Notes: a model not told the origin generated them from the sequence alone. Shown: positions 34,307 to 47,399, counted from the first letter of the stretch. The stretch is DNA of 64,000 bases from Ilex aquifolium (GCA_951799425.1 OX637402.1:2694001-2758000); one strand, 5' to 3'. Numbers and translations: made by a program.

Positions 34307-35036
34307 TGCGAAGGAGAAATTTGACGTGGATCTTCCCTCATGATTATATTCCTGGGATTGCTAGACACGACTTAGGGTTGGTGAATAGGTCTATTAAAAA
34401 TTATCATTTGAACATTCACTAATTTAAAACCTCAAGCACCGCAATTACCAATTAACAAAATTAATTAAGCAACTGAGAATGTGAACCCCCTTTTTAACAA
34501 CCCGAATACCCCGTCATGTGAATTGAGACAAAGATTGGTTAATTGATTAAATTACACTCAAATTCACCACCAATATGATTCCTTGCCCAAAGTCGATTGT
34601 TCAATAGAACACGTAGTGCACGTGTGTGATATTACAAGTGTGTATGAAAAATAAGCAAGTAAAGAACATCCACAACACAAGCAATTTATTGACTCGAAAA
34701 ATCAATACGGGAAAAACGGCAGAACTGCTAACTTGTTCACCTAGCCTAATCCACTAACTCAAAGTCGCTTTGCAGGCACTCGAGTCATAAATCTCAACTA
34801 ATACTATAGTTAAATGCTCATTTCCTCTACAAATCTTTCCTCCGGGTATCAGCCACCGAAGTTATGAGTCTTCTAACATTGTTTGTTTATTAACTTTTAG
34901 CTTTGGTTTTCATGGTTGAACTCCTCATTCTTCGAAGTTTTCGAAATTTGATATTTGAAGCATTATAACCATGAATTTAGATTGAGATTTACAACAAGAC
35001 TTTATGAAATTTGTCAATTACAATCAATTTTCTAAA
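34307..35036 (-). mobile_element. Diverged SIRE-like LTR with PPT on its right
   Basis: A second, longer copy of the preceding sequence, shortened overall and without the motif island. On the minus strand the PPT GCCAAAAGGGGAGATTT lies at 35,033-35,052. Confidence 0.55.
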
Positions 35037-35052
35037 AATCTCCCCTTTTGGC

Positions 35053-35773
35053 GATTTTATGAAAAATATAAGAGTAAGAAATTTAACATTAGAACTTGAA
35101 AACCATGAAAAACAAAATGAAAGTTAAGGAAACCTCAACACTAATTTTCCTTGAATGAAGCTTCTAGCAGTCAGAACGCCTGGGAATGCCATGTCTCGAG
35201 GCCAAATAAAGGGGATGATTTGACGGTTTTGGGACCCACTAACAGTATTCGAAATGACTGATGTGATGGGTGGTAGGGAGTGATCAACTGAGCCGTCATA
35301 TTCGTGTGGGAACCAGCACTGGATCCCACGAATACAAAAAAAAAAGCATGCCTTTTGCTTACGTGGACTGATCGTGTGGTGTCCAGGAGTGCATCCCATT
35401 TAATGCTCGACATTTTCCATTTAATGCTCGGGTCAGACCATTAAATGCTAGTCCCGGAGTTGGGTTATTATTTTACCATTTTATCTTGAGTACTTGTAGG
35501 CTATTCTTAAACCTAGTAAATGAACGACTCAAGAAGAGAGGATAACCACTGACATGACCGGAGGATTTCACTCTAAAGTTGTTAGGCGTACCGGTAGGAT
35601 GTGACCCTAAAGACCTCAGCACATCTTAAGGTATAAATAATTTAAAAGGTTGAGCATTAGCCAGGTATCGTTAAGTTAACAATTATAAAAAAATCACCTC
35701 GTGCAAGAACAAATATCAAATTTTGTGCCTGACAGCAAAAATGTAGTTAATGTCACTGAAGCTAAAATTATTA
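35053..35773. other. Non-coding DNA between LTR remnants
   Basis: Nothing firmly identified. CATTTAATGCTCG is repeated at 35,397 and 35,419 with a third variant at 35,439. Overlapping minus-strand ORFs at 35,124-35,413 look like chance. Confidence 0.4.
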
Positions 35774-35778
35774 GATAA

Positions 35779-36563
35779 TGATAAGGATAGATTTCTGGGC
35801 ATGGGCCGCCATGGCAGCCAAGCCCAATACACCCTGAAAGCCCAGACATGAAGGTTTGTTAGCCCGAAGGAAATGCTCCAAACCAGCCCACATCGAAAGC
35901 AGAGGTCTAAGGGACCAAAGCCCCAAAGGGCCCAAAGAGCCCAAAGAGCCAACAGCCCGGTCCTGATCCGAATCTCTGCCCATAACCTAAGGTGAGACCT
36001 GTTGCGCCACGTGTTCTAGAGACAGGGGGGGGACCAACTCTAATTCCTCAGAGTTACACACTGCAATGGACAGAAGGAAGTGGTGCTGGACAAACCAGGA
36101 GGGTCGTGGGCGCAGTAACGCCGGCAGACAAGAGAGCTTGCAGGGTAAGGACGAAAGGTCCCCACAAGATCAGCAAAAAAGAGGTAGACGGAACAACGAG
36201 AAACCCTAGGAAGACGCACCATATAAGTAGAACAGTAGAAGTAGGGAAGGGGGATCGACTCCTAAATCTTCTTCCTGACCCTATCTCCTGTATTTTTACT
36301 CTTGATCCTGGAATACCCAGAGAAGAAAGGCTTTGAAACGGCTCCGTGCCTGTAACTCTCTTATTATTATTTGAGATTAATGTACTGCACCAAGGAGTAA
36401 GAGTCTCCATTACAGTGGACGTAGCCCAAGTCCATCGGCAAGGGTGAACCACTTACATTCTGTGTTTGCCATTTCATTACATTAGTTTTCTTAAGCCAAC
36501 CTTTAAAAACCCAACAGAACCTCATCAGGCTGGGCTTGAGTGATTATTTTCGAGACCTCATCA
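35779..36563 (+). mobile_element. Tat/Retand-like gypsy solo LTR, TSD GATAA
   Basis: Starts TGATAAGG and ends CCTCATCA, inverted ends, 785 bp. GATAA flanks both sides (35,774-35,778 and 36,564-36,568). The layout (GGGCC-rich U3, ACCATATAAGTAG TATA-like site at 36,218, then GTGGACGTAGCCCAAG and GGTGAACCAC near the end) resembles Tat/Retand LTRs. The last 40 bp contain a second CCTCATCA at 36,516-36,523. The duplication shows that the outer one is the true end. There is no internal region, so it is a solo LTR. Confidence 0.8.
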
Positions 36564-36571
36564 GATAAATT

Positions 36572-36720
36572 CTAAGAGATAGCTTAAGTGGTAATAATGA
36601 CGAATTGTAAATCTAGATGTTTTGAGTTCGAATTTTAACAATTTTTTTGAATTTATCTCTCATGAATACTCTAGTTTCGATATAAATAACCTATTTTTAA
36701 CTAAACTAGAGAGAAAATTA
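36572..36720 (+). mobile_element. tRNA-derived SINE-like sequence
   Basis: A-box-like TAGCTTAAGTGG at 36,580-36,591 and B-box-like GAGTTCGAATT at 36,624-36,634, with tRNA-like spacing, followed by a T-rich stretch. The 3' end and target duplication were not found. Confidence 0.4.
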
Positions 36721-37290
36721 ATCGAAATGTGAATAAATTAGTCTAGCCACTTAAACAGTTGAAAAAAAAAAAAAAAAGAGAAAGAGGTGTGCACATATAT
36801 CGAGTATGTAGTTAAAAAAAAAAAAAAAACCAAAAGGTCTTGGACTATTCGGTTACATACTAGCTGAAATAGACTTTTGGAATACTACAAAATGCTGGAA
36901 GGGAGCAGAATGCAGAGGTGTTGGGGATTGGCATTGGGAGGCAAGAGCCTTTATGATGATGGCAGAAAGGAATGATGGAAATTCCTGCAGAATGGAATGA
37001 TGTAATCAGAAAGAGCCTGTCCACTCTCTGTCTATGCTTCTAATAAGTCCAAATCAAATATTTATTATCTGAATTCGGAGTGCTTGTTTTATGCATGATA
37101 TATATATAGGGAAAAAGGTAAACTGAGGGCACCCTCATTCGTTACCATAGACCCTCAGCCTTTTTATTTTGCTTTTTGGTTTTTTGGTTAGTAAGTTACT
37201 TTTATTCTGCAAAACCGAATATTATATACTATAAATATTAATTTAGGAGAGACTGTTTAAGAAGCTTTCTCTTAAATCTTATTTTCTCTT
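36721..37290. other. Intergenic DNA, two poly-A runs
   Basis: Poly-A tracts of 15-17 bp near 36,760 and 36,812 and an A/T-rich remainder. A slightly GC-richer stretch at 36,885-37,020 has no sustained ORF. Confidence 0.4.
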
Positions 37291-38106
37291 ATGGTCCGTT
37301 TGGTATGAAGAATAAAAAGAAAAAATAGAAGGAATAAATTTTATATCATTGAAGGAAAGAAAATTATCATCTCTCCTTTTTGTTTGGTAAGAGAGATAAA
37401 AAATAAGAGAGATATATTTTTTATTGTTTGGTATTGAATGAAAAATGAAAAGAAAGGAAAAATATGAATGTTCAGTTTACAATTCTACCCTTAAATATAT
37501 TATGTGAATTTTTTTTATTACAAATCAATCCAATTAATTTTAAAAAAATTTTAATTAAAATTTTTTCTATTACTTACTAAGAAAAGATAAGACTATTGTA
37601 TCGCGGAGGTACTGTGTCGAAATTGATTTATAGGAATTAATTTTGTTTCGAATGATTTGTAACTATTAATTAAAAAATGACAAAAATGAAAAATTAATAA
37701 AAAAATAAAAAATTTACACAGTGGTGCATTTTACTGGATAAAAAATGAAAATACAAAACTAAAAAATTAATATTTAAGTACTATAACAATATCCATTAAA
37801 AAAGAATGGTGATCTTCACTTGGCTGACATCATAAAAAATAGGCATATAGAGTGCTGTGCACAATATGAATAGGTAGGAAGACATAATAGTAATGGCTTA
37901 AACCTAATTAAGGTCCTCATCTTCTCTCCCACTTTCCACCCAAAATCGGAAGGAATAAAAATGGCAGGGACAAGGGATTGGTTTTCTTCCAATTTTTATT
38001 TCCACTCTGTTTTCCTTTCAAATTAAACGAGTAAAAATCTTTCTTTCATCTTTATCCCCCCTCTATTTTCAATCCATCCTACTCTCCATCGTACCAAATA
38101 CAATCT
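37291..38106. mobile_element. MITE-like DNA transposon remnant
   Basis: The left end TGGTCCGTTTGGTATGAAG and the right end, reverse-complemented (ATTGTATTTGGTACGATGGA), form imperfect inverted ends of a type common in plant non-autonomous DNA elements. The interior has no ORF, and repeats of TTTGGTA occur at 37,382 and 37,427. Superfamily and target duplication are not resolved. Confidence 0.4.
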
Positions 38107-39183
38107 TAATTTTGAATTACTTAATAGCAATGCATGTCTCCTCCAATTGAATTCTTTCATGTGGCCTATGTAACTAAGGGTGGATGGAAAATATGCTATG
38201 CATTTCATTCTAATAGTTTCATAATTAAATTGTTTCAGATCAGACAATCTAATATGCACTTGATTCTTGACAAGTTTATCAAAAAATAATATTCAATTTA
38301 ATATCGATTAATGAAGGTTTGGGAGTGACAGCCTGCATACTGGATCTCTATGCTTAGTAAGGTTGCTTGAACACATTAATATTATATCCAAGGCTTGCCT
38401 TTAGTTTGATTGCAGCTAGTGCTTTAAAAATATTCCTGGAACTAAGGGTTGTTAAGTCATCCTGGGTAGTTTCTTTTGCTTGAGATAGATTTCGATTTTG
38501 AGCAAAACAAAACAGAGTCGAGAGCAGATGAGGAATGATATAGAAACATCTACAACAACGTATATACTAGATTAGAATATATGTAAAGGCAGTGTTTGAT
38601 GACTTCAATGTTGTTGGCTCAAATTTGATAAACCTATCACCAATTAGTAATTACCTTCCCTATCACTATCACTATCACAACCCACAATCAAAATAAATTT
38701 TTTTGATAGATTTTTATTAAATTCAATAGCCAAAATTTATAAAAATTGATTTTTTTAATTTATTTATTGGAAAGCTCAACGAACTCAATGAGAAGCAATT
38801 GAAATGAGTAATAAATAAAAATTGAGAGGATGCAGATCCGAGTAAAGGGGTCATGATGAGAATAAGATCGGTTGCATCAGGATCAGGTATTGTCTGGCTC
38901 TGGCCCATGGGCCATGAAGGAGGGAGGGGGTGTGCAGAGTCATCCTCGAAGTTTGTGGGAGAGAATGGAATAGATCTGCTGGAAATTGAAATATACATTG
39001 ATTTGAATGAACGTTGGCGCTCTTGATTGATTGATTGATGTTTTTGATCACTGACTGCCTTATGATGTGTGGTTTAGGTTGTACAGTTAGAAACAGACAG
39101 ACAGAATGTGCAGATATGTGTTTGTTTGAGAGAGATGTTTCGATTGATAGAAATAATGGAAAAAAAGGGAATAAAAATGTAAA
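38107..39183. other. Low-repeat DNA with a possible minus-strand exon
   Basis: The only region with weakly gene-like composition. A minus-strand ORF at 38,723-38,998 (MYISISSRSIPFSPTNFEDD, then PPSWPMGQSQTIPDPDATDL) overlaps another at 38,851-39,318. I recognise neither. Without homologous protein or transcript evidence this should not be called a gene. Confidence 0.3.
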
Positions 39184-39300
39184 AGGGTAAATTTTATTCA
39201 TACCTCTAACATTTAACCAATTGAAACGGAGATCCCTGACATTACAAAAATAGCACGACGACCCCTGACCTTTAATGAAATACCCATTGCCTATAATAAA
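39184..39300. mobile_element. MITE-like fragment
   Basis: GGGTAAATTTTATTCATACC, then GAGATCCCTGACATTAC, AATAGCACGACGACCCCTGA and AATACCCATTGCC. I recognise this phrase order from dispersed plant repeats, but the ends are not defined. Confidence 0.3.
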
Positions 39301-40307
39301 CGATAAAAACCTTGACAAAAAACAATGAACTCAACTAATTAACACACTATATTTCCAATATTGCCCCCATTAGCTTGAATCCCATACCCAGACCTAGATT
39401 CATATCCATACCCATACCAATATCAAAATCAAACCAAGATCCATAACCCATATCAAAATCAAGCCCTTTGCAATTAAACTCGTAATTAGCCCAACAATTT
39501 ACCACCATCGCCATTGTAGAGAGGCCACCACCGACCTCTGTGACCCCACCCATTGGCATCCATGCACCATTTTTTATGCTGGGAAGTGGGTAAAAATATG
39601 GGTATATAGTGAACGAAAAGGAGATAATGAGACCAAACTGTTGATTTGCGTATAAATACTGATTCAAAATCCTACTCTAAACCTATTGATTCCGTAGAAT
39701 ACCGGTCTTAAAGGCTTCAATTAATTTGTTGATTCTTAAGAATAATAAAATAATTGGAAAGAAAAGGGAACACTCTTTAAATATTATTAATTCATCAAAA
39801 GCTCCTACGCCCTAAGGCTAACACAAATATAAATAGTGTAAAAAACCCTTAATCAATTAAGCAAAAAGAATCCTAATTAAATTAGGAAAATGAATAAAAT
39901 AAAATCCTAATTAAACCAAAAAATAAAAATAAAATAGATTCTTAATTAAATGAGGAAATACAATAAAATCTCCTAATTTTTTCTAATTGAACAACATTGA
40001 CCATGTTCAATAAAATACCAAAATTTTTGCCACATATACTGTATTAATTTCCCCATCAAAACCACCACCATTAATCCATCACCACCATTATGCTTAGCCA
40101 CAAAATTATACCACCCATCCATTTTAAATCAAAGACACTAACATCCTCTCCCACTCACTCACTTCCACTTCAAATCGAAACTCCTACACTATCTCTCAAA
40201 CCCACATACTTCTCTTAAAACCACCACCACAACCACTACCATTCATCCATCCACCACAAAACCAAAAATAGTTCACCAAATTAAACCACCTAAAGGCACC
40301 AATCACC
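39301..40307. other. AT-rich intergenic DNA
   Basis: No supported gene. A minus-strand ORF at 39,347-39,667 has a Gly/Met/Asp-rich tail (FDIGMGMDMNLGLGMG) that comes from a CATACC/ATATC hexamer-like repeat and is probably not real. TCCTAATTAAA phrases recur at 39,869-39,985. Confidence 0.4.
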
Positions 40308-43154
40308 TGTCATGCCCCAAATTTCACAAAAGCATGATTAAAAAAAAATACTTTGTTTATTCCAAAAAAACATGCCAGTTTATTGTAAAAACATCTAGAA
40401 AAATATGTCTTTAGTTTAAATAAATCATTTTTTTTTTTTAAATTTTGCATAGTTTCATTTGAAAATCAGACATCTATATAATTGGTGAGAGTTACATGTG
40501 AGATTATTAAACATAATAATTATACCCGACTAGTCATTCACATCATATCAACCATAAACATCTCTTCTGATGACATCGACAAATAAAATCACATACTGTT
40601 CAAAACCAGGGTAACAAATGGAGGCCTACACAGTCCTTCCAAACCCGGGTTATAATCTAATTATCCAAAATTCTTCATCATGAACATAATATACATAATA
40701 TTTAAAATCTTTATAAGTAAACAATTTAAAAGGTCTAAATCTATACATATTCCCTCAAATTAACCAAAATATAAATCATTTACAAATTATCAATAATATA
40801 CATCATTGTACATTGTTCTTTAGATATTCTAACTAAATATATAAAGCCATAACAACTATCTTTTGTCTCGATACTCCCACTATGCAGTCCACCAACATAT
40901 GCCCATAACTGAAAATGTTAAATGATAGGGGTGAACAACCACACGCTCAGTAGGATAATCATTTTCTAAAGCATATACAAGATTTTAAATACCAACAGTT
41001 TACAATCATAATGATAGGTAATGAAATAATTTATCAATAAGTCTAGATACACGATAAGTAGTAAGCATTTTTGAAAGTACATTACGTACTATCATTTGAA
41101 ATACATAAGTGAAACATCAAGGAATTTATTACATCGAAATCAAAACTCAAGGTAACCCAATAAAACATTTCTTTTTAAAACATAATGCAACACCATTGAT
41201 TTTATAAAGTACGAAGTGAGAAATCTTTATACAAATATATGTATAATAAATCTAGCAAAATAATCATTTCTTATTTTGAACACAATTCCATAAACTTGTT
41301 CTTTCTAGGGTATTTTTCAAAAATATTAACTCCACGTACTTTTGCCTCAACCTCACCTTATCTCACCCACTCAATAGATTTGTTGGAATATTGGCTATTG
41401 GTTTCTTGGCACCCAAAATTCATGTATTCTACCCATACATACATATATCATCAAACCAACACCGGTTCACGGATGAACCATCTCCGGGGAACCTTTTGGG
41501 TCTTGCACCAAAGGGTTTCATCGCCCTTTTTACTTTTTAAGGGGAATGTGTAGGACACAACTTGTGATGCCACACAGGTTATCACCGAAAATCACTACCA
41601 TCACCAATCTCCCCTAGGACTAGTAGTTGCCTTAGTAACCCCCTTCAAGGGCCACAACCGTCTACTAACCATTTGCCTGTCGGTACCGAGCATACAAGTT
41701 TTAAACCATAATTTCATGATGACCTTCCATTCCCAACACCAACCACAACTCCGACACTTGTAAAAAAAAAATACATAGTTTTACAAAATCTCACATTTCT
41801 ATTTCCAACATAACACATTTTCAAAATAACTCACACACACACCAAAAATATATTTTGTACCCTTTTATAGAAAATTTCGTAAATTAAATGATTGAAAAGT
41901 TATATACATCAACACCACCCTTTCTATACTTTAAAATAACTCAACAATACCCAAAATCATGGTAAAATATACTCAATCATATCATACAAATCAATACCTC
42001 TTTCCACAATTTATCATTTTAATACTTATAGTCACTTTGGCATTTTATCAAACACATGATAAACATAAAATTTTCAAATACACATTTATAAAGTAACATA
42101 CTCATTCTTAAGAAAAAAATCAAATATATTATATACAATATAACATATATTCTAAAGAATCCAAAATCTTAAGTTCAATCAAGCACCCATAACAAAAATC
42201 AAGTTAGGATTTCAAACCCACAATACCTAAATTCATTTAATGCATGTAGGTTTACAAATCCATATAAACTCATCATTTAATTAAGACCCATAACATGTAT
42301 TTAGTTTATAAACAAATATATATAGAACATACATGAGATGTATCAATGTATATGCAAAAGAAAGGAAAACCCTACCTCAAAACTAAAGAACCCAAGCTCC
42401 ACCTTCAAATGTCCAAGTGGATCCAAGAATCCCAAGTAATGTTCTTAAATTTTCAAGCAAAAACCCAAGCTCTAGAGACCTTGTTCTTTCCTCTTCTCTT
42501 TCCCTTTATCTTGTCGTAGGGTTCTAGGAGGTATTGAGTGAGAATGGAAAGAAATAATGGGACAAATGGGCCTGAAAATGGTGTTTTAAAACCAGCAAAT
42601 CCCGAATTTTACTGTTCATAGGGCCAAAAATTGTATTTTTCTCCAAAATTACGATTTTGCCAATAAATATCTCCAATTTGATCCCTATGACTACCCTAAG
42701 GTTTTTAGACGTTTCGGATTCATTTTTAATGTTATTTTAACCTAAAAATATTTAGTTTTATGATTTATCTCAAAATTAAAGTTAATTTACACCCAAAATA
42801 CTAAAATTGCTATTTTACCCCTTTGAACATGAAGAGGATTTTTGGAGTTGAGAGATAGTGTTTGAGAAGGGCATGAAAAATTATGAAAATTCTGCTGAAG
42901 GCCATGGTTTTGAAGTTCGGTTGGTCGTGTCTAGACGTGCATTTTGAGCCATTCGGATGAAAGGCACTGATGGGCATTAATGAACATTTATGGATGACGC
43001 GTCCAGACGCGTGTTCCAAGCCATCTGAACGCAAATGAAAGTTCTTGAGGCGGTTGAATTTCCCATCTGGCCGCGTGTGGAAGGCCATTCGGACGCACTG
43101 AACTGTAAGTCAAGCATTTCCTAGTGAATCCCGTGCGTCCAAACGTGTGAAAAA
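40308..43154 (-). mobile_element. Ty3/gypsy LTR, truncated by a copia insertion
   Basis: The left end TGTCATGCCCCAAATTT is the 3' terminus of a minus-strand gypsy LTR. A TATA-like TTTTAAAACACC (minus) near 42,580 and the leader near 42,470-42,560 resemble the LTR starting at 63,610 (TATAAAACAC, TCTCTAGGGCTTGGG). The U3 carries a motif island. The right end is cut at 43,155 by a SIRE-like LTR and is not seen again in the window. No internal region is attached. Short ORFs within it are not genes. Confidence 0.65.
42925..43149. repeat. Palindromic motif island, CGTCYAGACGCG type
   Basis: GTGTCTAGACGTGC, GCGTCCAGACGCGTG, CATCTGGCCGCGTG, CATTCGGACGCAC and GTGCGTCCAAACGTGTG, spaced by recurring GCCATTCGGA/GCCATCTGAA phrases. 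Confidence 0.75.
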
Positions 43155-44687
43155 TGTTGTTCTAGGAGGAGGAACCCAATATGGATATTTTCTCACGATT
43201 ATAAACGTGGACACCAAACCACTATACTTAGAGAAGAGGGGGAGGGGTGAATAAGTTTTTCAATTTTAGCCCAAATTGATTATCAATTAAAAAACAATAT
43301 CTGCCCCAATTATTTCTTCTCAATCGAATGCAAAAATTAACGATGTGAACCTCTTTTACACACCACAACCACCTTTAACGATGACGATTGATTTCAATTT
43401 ATATGCAATTAATTCATTCTCGATCAATCTCACGGAGATCCCAAATTCAAAAAACCCAAAGCACAACTATGGATGGATAAATATTCAATCAATAAAATCT
43501 ACAAACACATAGTGCGTGTGTGTGCTAACAATTACAAGTGTATATGATAGAAAGTAAAGAACACAAGTAATTTTTTGGTGCAGACACCCTTCTAGTGAAA
43601 AATCATAGGGAACCAATCGGGGTTCACAAAAACCTAATCCACAACTCACTAAGTCAACATACAAGTACTTGAGACTTATACCTTAACTAATATCATGGTT
43701 AGATACTCCTTTCTTTGTTGTCTCTCCATCGAAGGGCCTTATTCAACGTCTAATGTAGCTTCACTTGGACCTCTTCGGTGCATGGTTGGTCTAGGCCTCC
43801 AGTGATTATAGGCACACCAATAATCATCGGTATGCACACACCAATGAGTTTGTTAAAGCATCAAGATCTTCAACTCTAATTTGTGAGGTTGGGTAGAATA
43901 TGTATTGGTAACATTTGGATCTTAGGGATCTAGGTTGTGGTGGAAGCTTTCAAGATAGAGGAATGAACTTCTCACTTTGAAATCTCTCTAAAGGCTTTCC
44001 CTATTTGTAAGTCCGAAATAAGGGTAGTCTTAGAAAATAAGAGAAATTAGATTCCCGAACGACCGCTCGATCGATGGGAGGGCGGTTGTCACTAAAATGA
44101 AAATAATGTTTCAAACACGACTAAGGTAAGCACTGCTCGAGCGACCATGGGACTACTCGAGCGAGCTCATAGAGTGAGCCTTGTGCTGCCTTCCGTGGTT
44201 TTTTCCCATTTACTTTCTTAAGTCATAAAGAGACCGCTCTAATGAAGGCTAGCGAACATAGATCCGTCCCTACAGGTTTTTAAGCATAAAATCATGCAAA
44301 AACTTGTCATTTTGAGCACTAAAGGGTGTTGTTTAATGAAGGGTCTGATTGTGACTCAAACTATATTTTCAAAACTCATAAATGATTTAGAAAAAAAATT
44401 TCTTTTAAAATCACCTAGGAGTCATAATCAGATTGTTTCCAATTCCATTTTTATCCTAATCAACCTAAGTTAAAATAACTAAAGATTCATCTTAGGTGTC
44501 GAGGTCATTAATTTTGTCCTAAGCATGAAGGTGCATACAGATGTTGAATGATGTTGCTTTAATGCTTGATCTCCTCCCTTCAATGACACTTTCGAATCTT
44601 GAACTTGATAGCATCATGACCATGGAATAGGTTGAGATTTTACAATGGACTCCATGAAATTAGCCAATTACAAATATGATCTTATAA
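43155..44687 (-). mobile_element. SIRE-like copia 3' LTR (element copy 2)
   Basis: TGTTGTTCTAGGAGG to about GATCTTATA, 1,533 bp, collinear with 51,584 onward. The left flank is AAAAA, a possible target duplication. The right flank is a PPT. The TATA site is mutated (near 43,993). A motif island with CTGCTCGAGCGACCATGG and CTACTCGAGCGAGCTC lies at 44,060-44,258. Confidence 0.8.
44060..44258. repeat. Palindromic motif island, GCTCGAGCGA type
   Basis: CCGCTCGATCGATGG, CTGCTCGAGCGACCATGG, CTACTCGAGCGAGCTC and CTCTAATGAAGGCTAGCGAA. Confidence 0.8.
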
Positions 44688-44700
44688 TCTTCCTCTTTGG
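44688..44700 (-). other. Polypurine tract of SIRE-like copy 2
   Basis: CCAAAGAGGAAGAT on the minus strand next to the 3' LTR. The unmutated form is CCAAAGGGGGAGAT at 33,757. Confidence 0.7.
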
Positions 44701-45810
44701 CAATTTTGTGACAAAACACACAAGTTAAAAATTAAGATTACAACTCAAAACCATTGAACAAAAGAATTGTAAACTAATCTCAACTCTCATGCATACATCC
44801 TAAATCCCTATCTAGTACAAGGATCTACTCCTTTTGACGAAGCTTTAAGATCGTAGTCCTGCACATTACCATTCAAACCAATACCTAATGAAAAAAATCG
44901 TATGTTAGAGAAATACATAACATAATCATATGTATGGAAAACACCAAGATAAGTATAGGGCATAAGTATATATACATCATGTAAGTGCAATTATGTAATC
45001 CGCATGTCTTGGGCTCATCATTTGAAATAAATCCAGAATTCTGCATCATGTCTCTAAGACGTCGAACATCCCTCCTATTCTCCCGTTGATCCAGCCGTAG
45101 GCTCTTCATGCCTTCATCAATAACATCCATGCAGAGAGTAGAAAGGCTATATTGTTGATCAATATTGCTCTATAGCTGTCCTAGTGCTAACTGAACGACA
45201 GTCCACTGATCCAATGCAGTTGTAGAAGGTGTCCTTGGGAGTGCTACGTGAGGTCTGGCCTCGTGCCTGCCTCAATTGTGTTGCATGAATTAGATGTACC
45301 AGTCTCTACAGATGTAGTACCATGAATCTCAGCCTCAATCTCGTCACCCTCTCCCTCTACCTCCATAGGGTCAAAATTATATCTTGCATGTGGCTCGCTC
45401 TGTCTCATAGAGTCTTTCCCTAGAGGTCTCTCCCCTTAATCAAATGCTCTTCGAATGATTTGAAATATCACTTGTGGTAGATCTATATCCAAACCCATAC
45501 CAATAGCATGTAGAAAATAGGCTCATGGTGTGGGAAAACTAGAAACATAAGTCTTTGAGTCAATGTTGTAGTTGACAATCAGATTTATGAACCTATAGTC
45601 CCTAGTCAAGTCCTTGTGATACCACAATTGGCAGTTCCAGTCATCGGGGTAAGGAACTCCGTACAACATTGAGGCAACTGATGACATGGTAGGTATATCA
45701 CTATTAGATCTAAAGTGAAAAGAATCTCATGCAACCCGGGGAAGATGTAGGGTTGTGGCAATATGGTTAGTGAAAAAATTGAATAACTCACCTCGGACAT
45801 ATGTCGTGAA

Positions 45811-47399
45811 TGATGAGCATAGAATATTGCACATCATTTATCTCTTTGCACCCATTTTATACTTGCTTTTGTGGAGAAAATGGGGAAAATTGCGTTTAAT
45901 CTAACAATTAATGAAGTTTTTGTGTGATTGTAGATAAAGAGTAGGAAATGGCATGTGTTAAGCTTCCATTAAGTGCTTGAAGGCAATGGAGAATAAGGGG
46001 AGGCTTAACGGGTGGCTCGGGATAGCAAGAAATCAAGAAAAAGCCAAAACAGGTGAAAACCTACCGGTAGATGTTCATCAAAACCTACCGGTAGGTTTTG
46101 TACACTGGAATTGTTCTACTGCTACCCCTGCCAAAACCTACCGGTAGGTTTTGCCCAGAAACGCCAAAAGCTGCAATCTCAACTCCAACTGCTTCGTGGG
46201 CCCACCTCTGCTTCTCCCACACATACCCTGACATATTCTACATACAAGCATGCTCTCTTACACCTAAGGTCTGACTTTGGAAGAAAAATCATGGAAGAGG
46301 AAGAGAGAGAAAGAGAGTGGTTGGGGAAGCATGGAAAAGGCAAGGCATGGCCTATGGTTGCTTGTGGCAGTCCCCAAAGACCCTCTACTGATAGCAATTC
46401 AGTCACACAGACCTTAGGGGGGGTTATGGACGAAATTGGAGAGCTCTCTACAGAATTATTCAACTACACACTTATTTTTAGAGAGAGAAGCTCAAGGAAG
46501 AAGATGAAGTTAGAGAGAGAAAGTTGGGTTTTTCACATTTCTTCACCATTTTCATTGTAGTAAGCTTTAAATTACTTGTAATCTTTCCCTCTTTAAATTT
46601 AAACTCTTTCATTCAAGTTGTATGCAAGCTTAGCTAATTATTTCTAGCATTTCAAGTTCTACATTTGGGTATTTGTTTTCAATCTTTGTATTGTGACTAT
46701 GAATGCCATTTCTCTTGTAGTTTAACTCTTTTCTTGCATTAATACAAGTGCCATGTTTCATTTCTTCATCATGTCTCTTTACATGATGCATTTGTTTCTT
46801 TGACTATGGATAGCTAAACTTTTAGTTGGCTAATTCAAGGGAGATTTCCCCTTGGGTATGCTAAATCAACTCTCCTCCATTCTTCCTCGTAGTGTAAAGT
46901 GTTTGGTTTGACAAGGTTGAGTGTGGACATGGTTGTGAGCTCTTGATACACCGTAGACTTGTCAAAGGGTATGCTTGAGCCTACACCTCCACATTAGTCC
47001 CTCCATACGAATCAATCAAACACCTAGGCACCATTGGTATAATGTATTGAGTTGATTTGCCATTCCCATTAGAATGATCTCTTCGGATTAGCCAACCTTG
47101 TTTTCATTGCAATTTTATCAAAAACTCCACTCACCAAAATACAAACTCACAAGATTTTATAATTTTCATTTCTTTACAAAATCACATTCACCACAATTCG
47201 ATCTTCCTTCCCTGAGGAGACAACCTTGGAATACTCAATTCCAAGTAAAACATGACATCGCAAGTCTCTATATGCTTGGGGAGCACTTTTGCACACACAC
47301 ATGCATTTTCATTCACACACACATGACACTCACCTACTCATATAAGCCATATACACAACTGTGTGCATGTTCGAAGATTAGGGTGAACGTAATCAAGCA
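45811..47399 (+). mobile_element. Athila-type solo LTR, TSD GTGAA
   Basis: Starts TGATGAGCATAGAATATTGC and ends AATCAAGCA. GTGAA precedes (45,806-45,810) and follows (47,400-47,404) exactly. It is collinear with the Athila LTR at 52,994-54,675: motif island, then AGAGAGAAAGTTGGGTTTTT, CACCGTAGACTTGTCA and CTTGGGGAGCACTTTTGCAC. There is no PBS or interior. ORFs such as 46,111-46,560 are chance. Confidence 0.9.
46060..46154. repeat. Palindromic motif island, CCTACCGGTAGG type
   Basis: AAAACCTACCGGTAGGTTTT occurs twice as a perfect 20-bp palindrome (46,080 and 46,134), with a third partial copy at 46,058. Confidence 0.9.

Noticed and set aside
36054-36452. 132-codon minus-strand ORF
   Set aside because: It is antisense within the Tat/Retand-like solo LTR, with clear LTR ends and target duplication around it.
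36516-36523. Inner CCTCATCA considered as the end of the Tat/Retand-like LTR
   Set aside because: It would leave no target duplication. The outer copy at 36,556-36,563 gives an exact GATAA repeat.
39347-39667. Gly/Met/Asp-rich minus-strand ORF resembling a structural protein
   Set aside because: The composition comes from a short hexamer-like repeat in the DNA. No homology or gene context is visible.
46111-46560. 149-codon plus-strand ORF
   Set aside because: It lies in the leader of an Athila solo LTR and is not open in the homologous LTR at 52,994-54,675.
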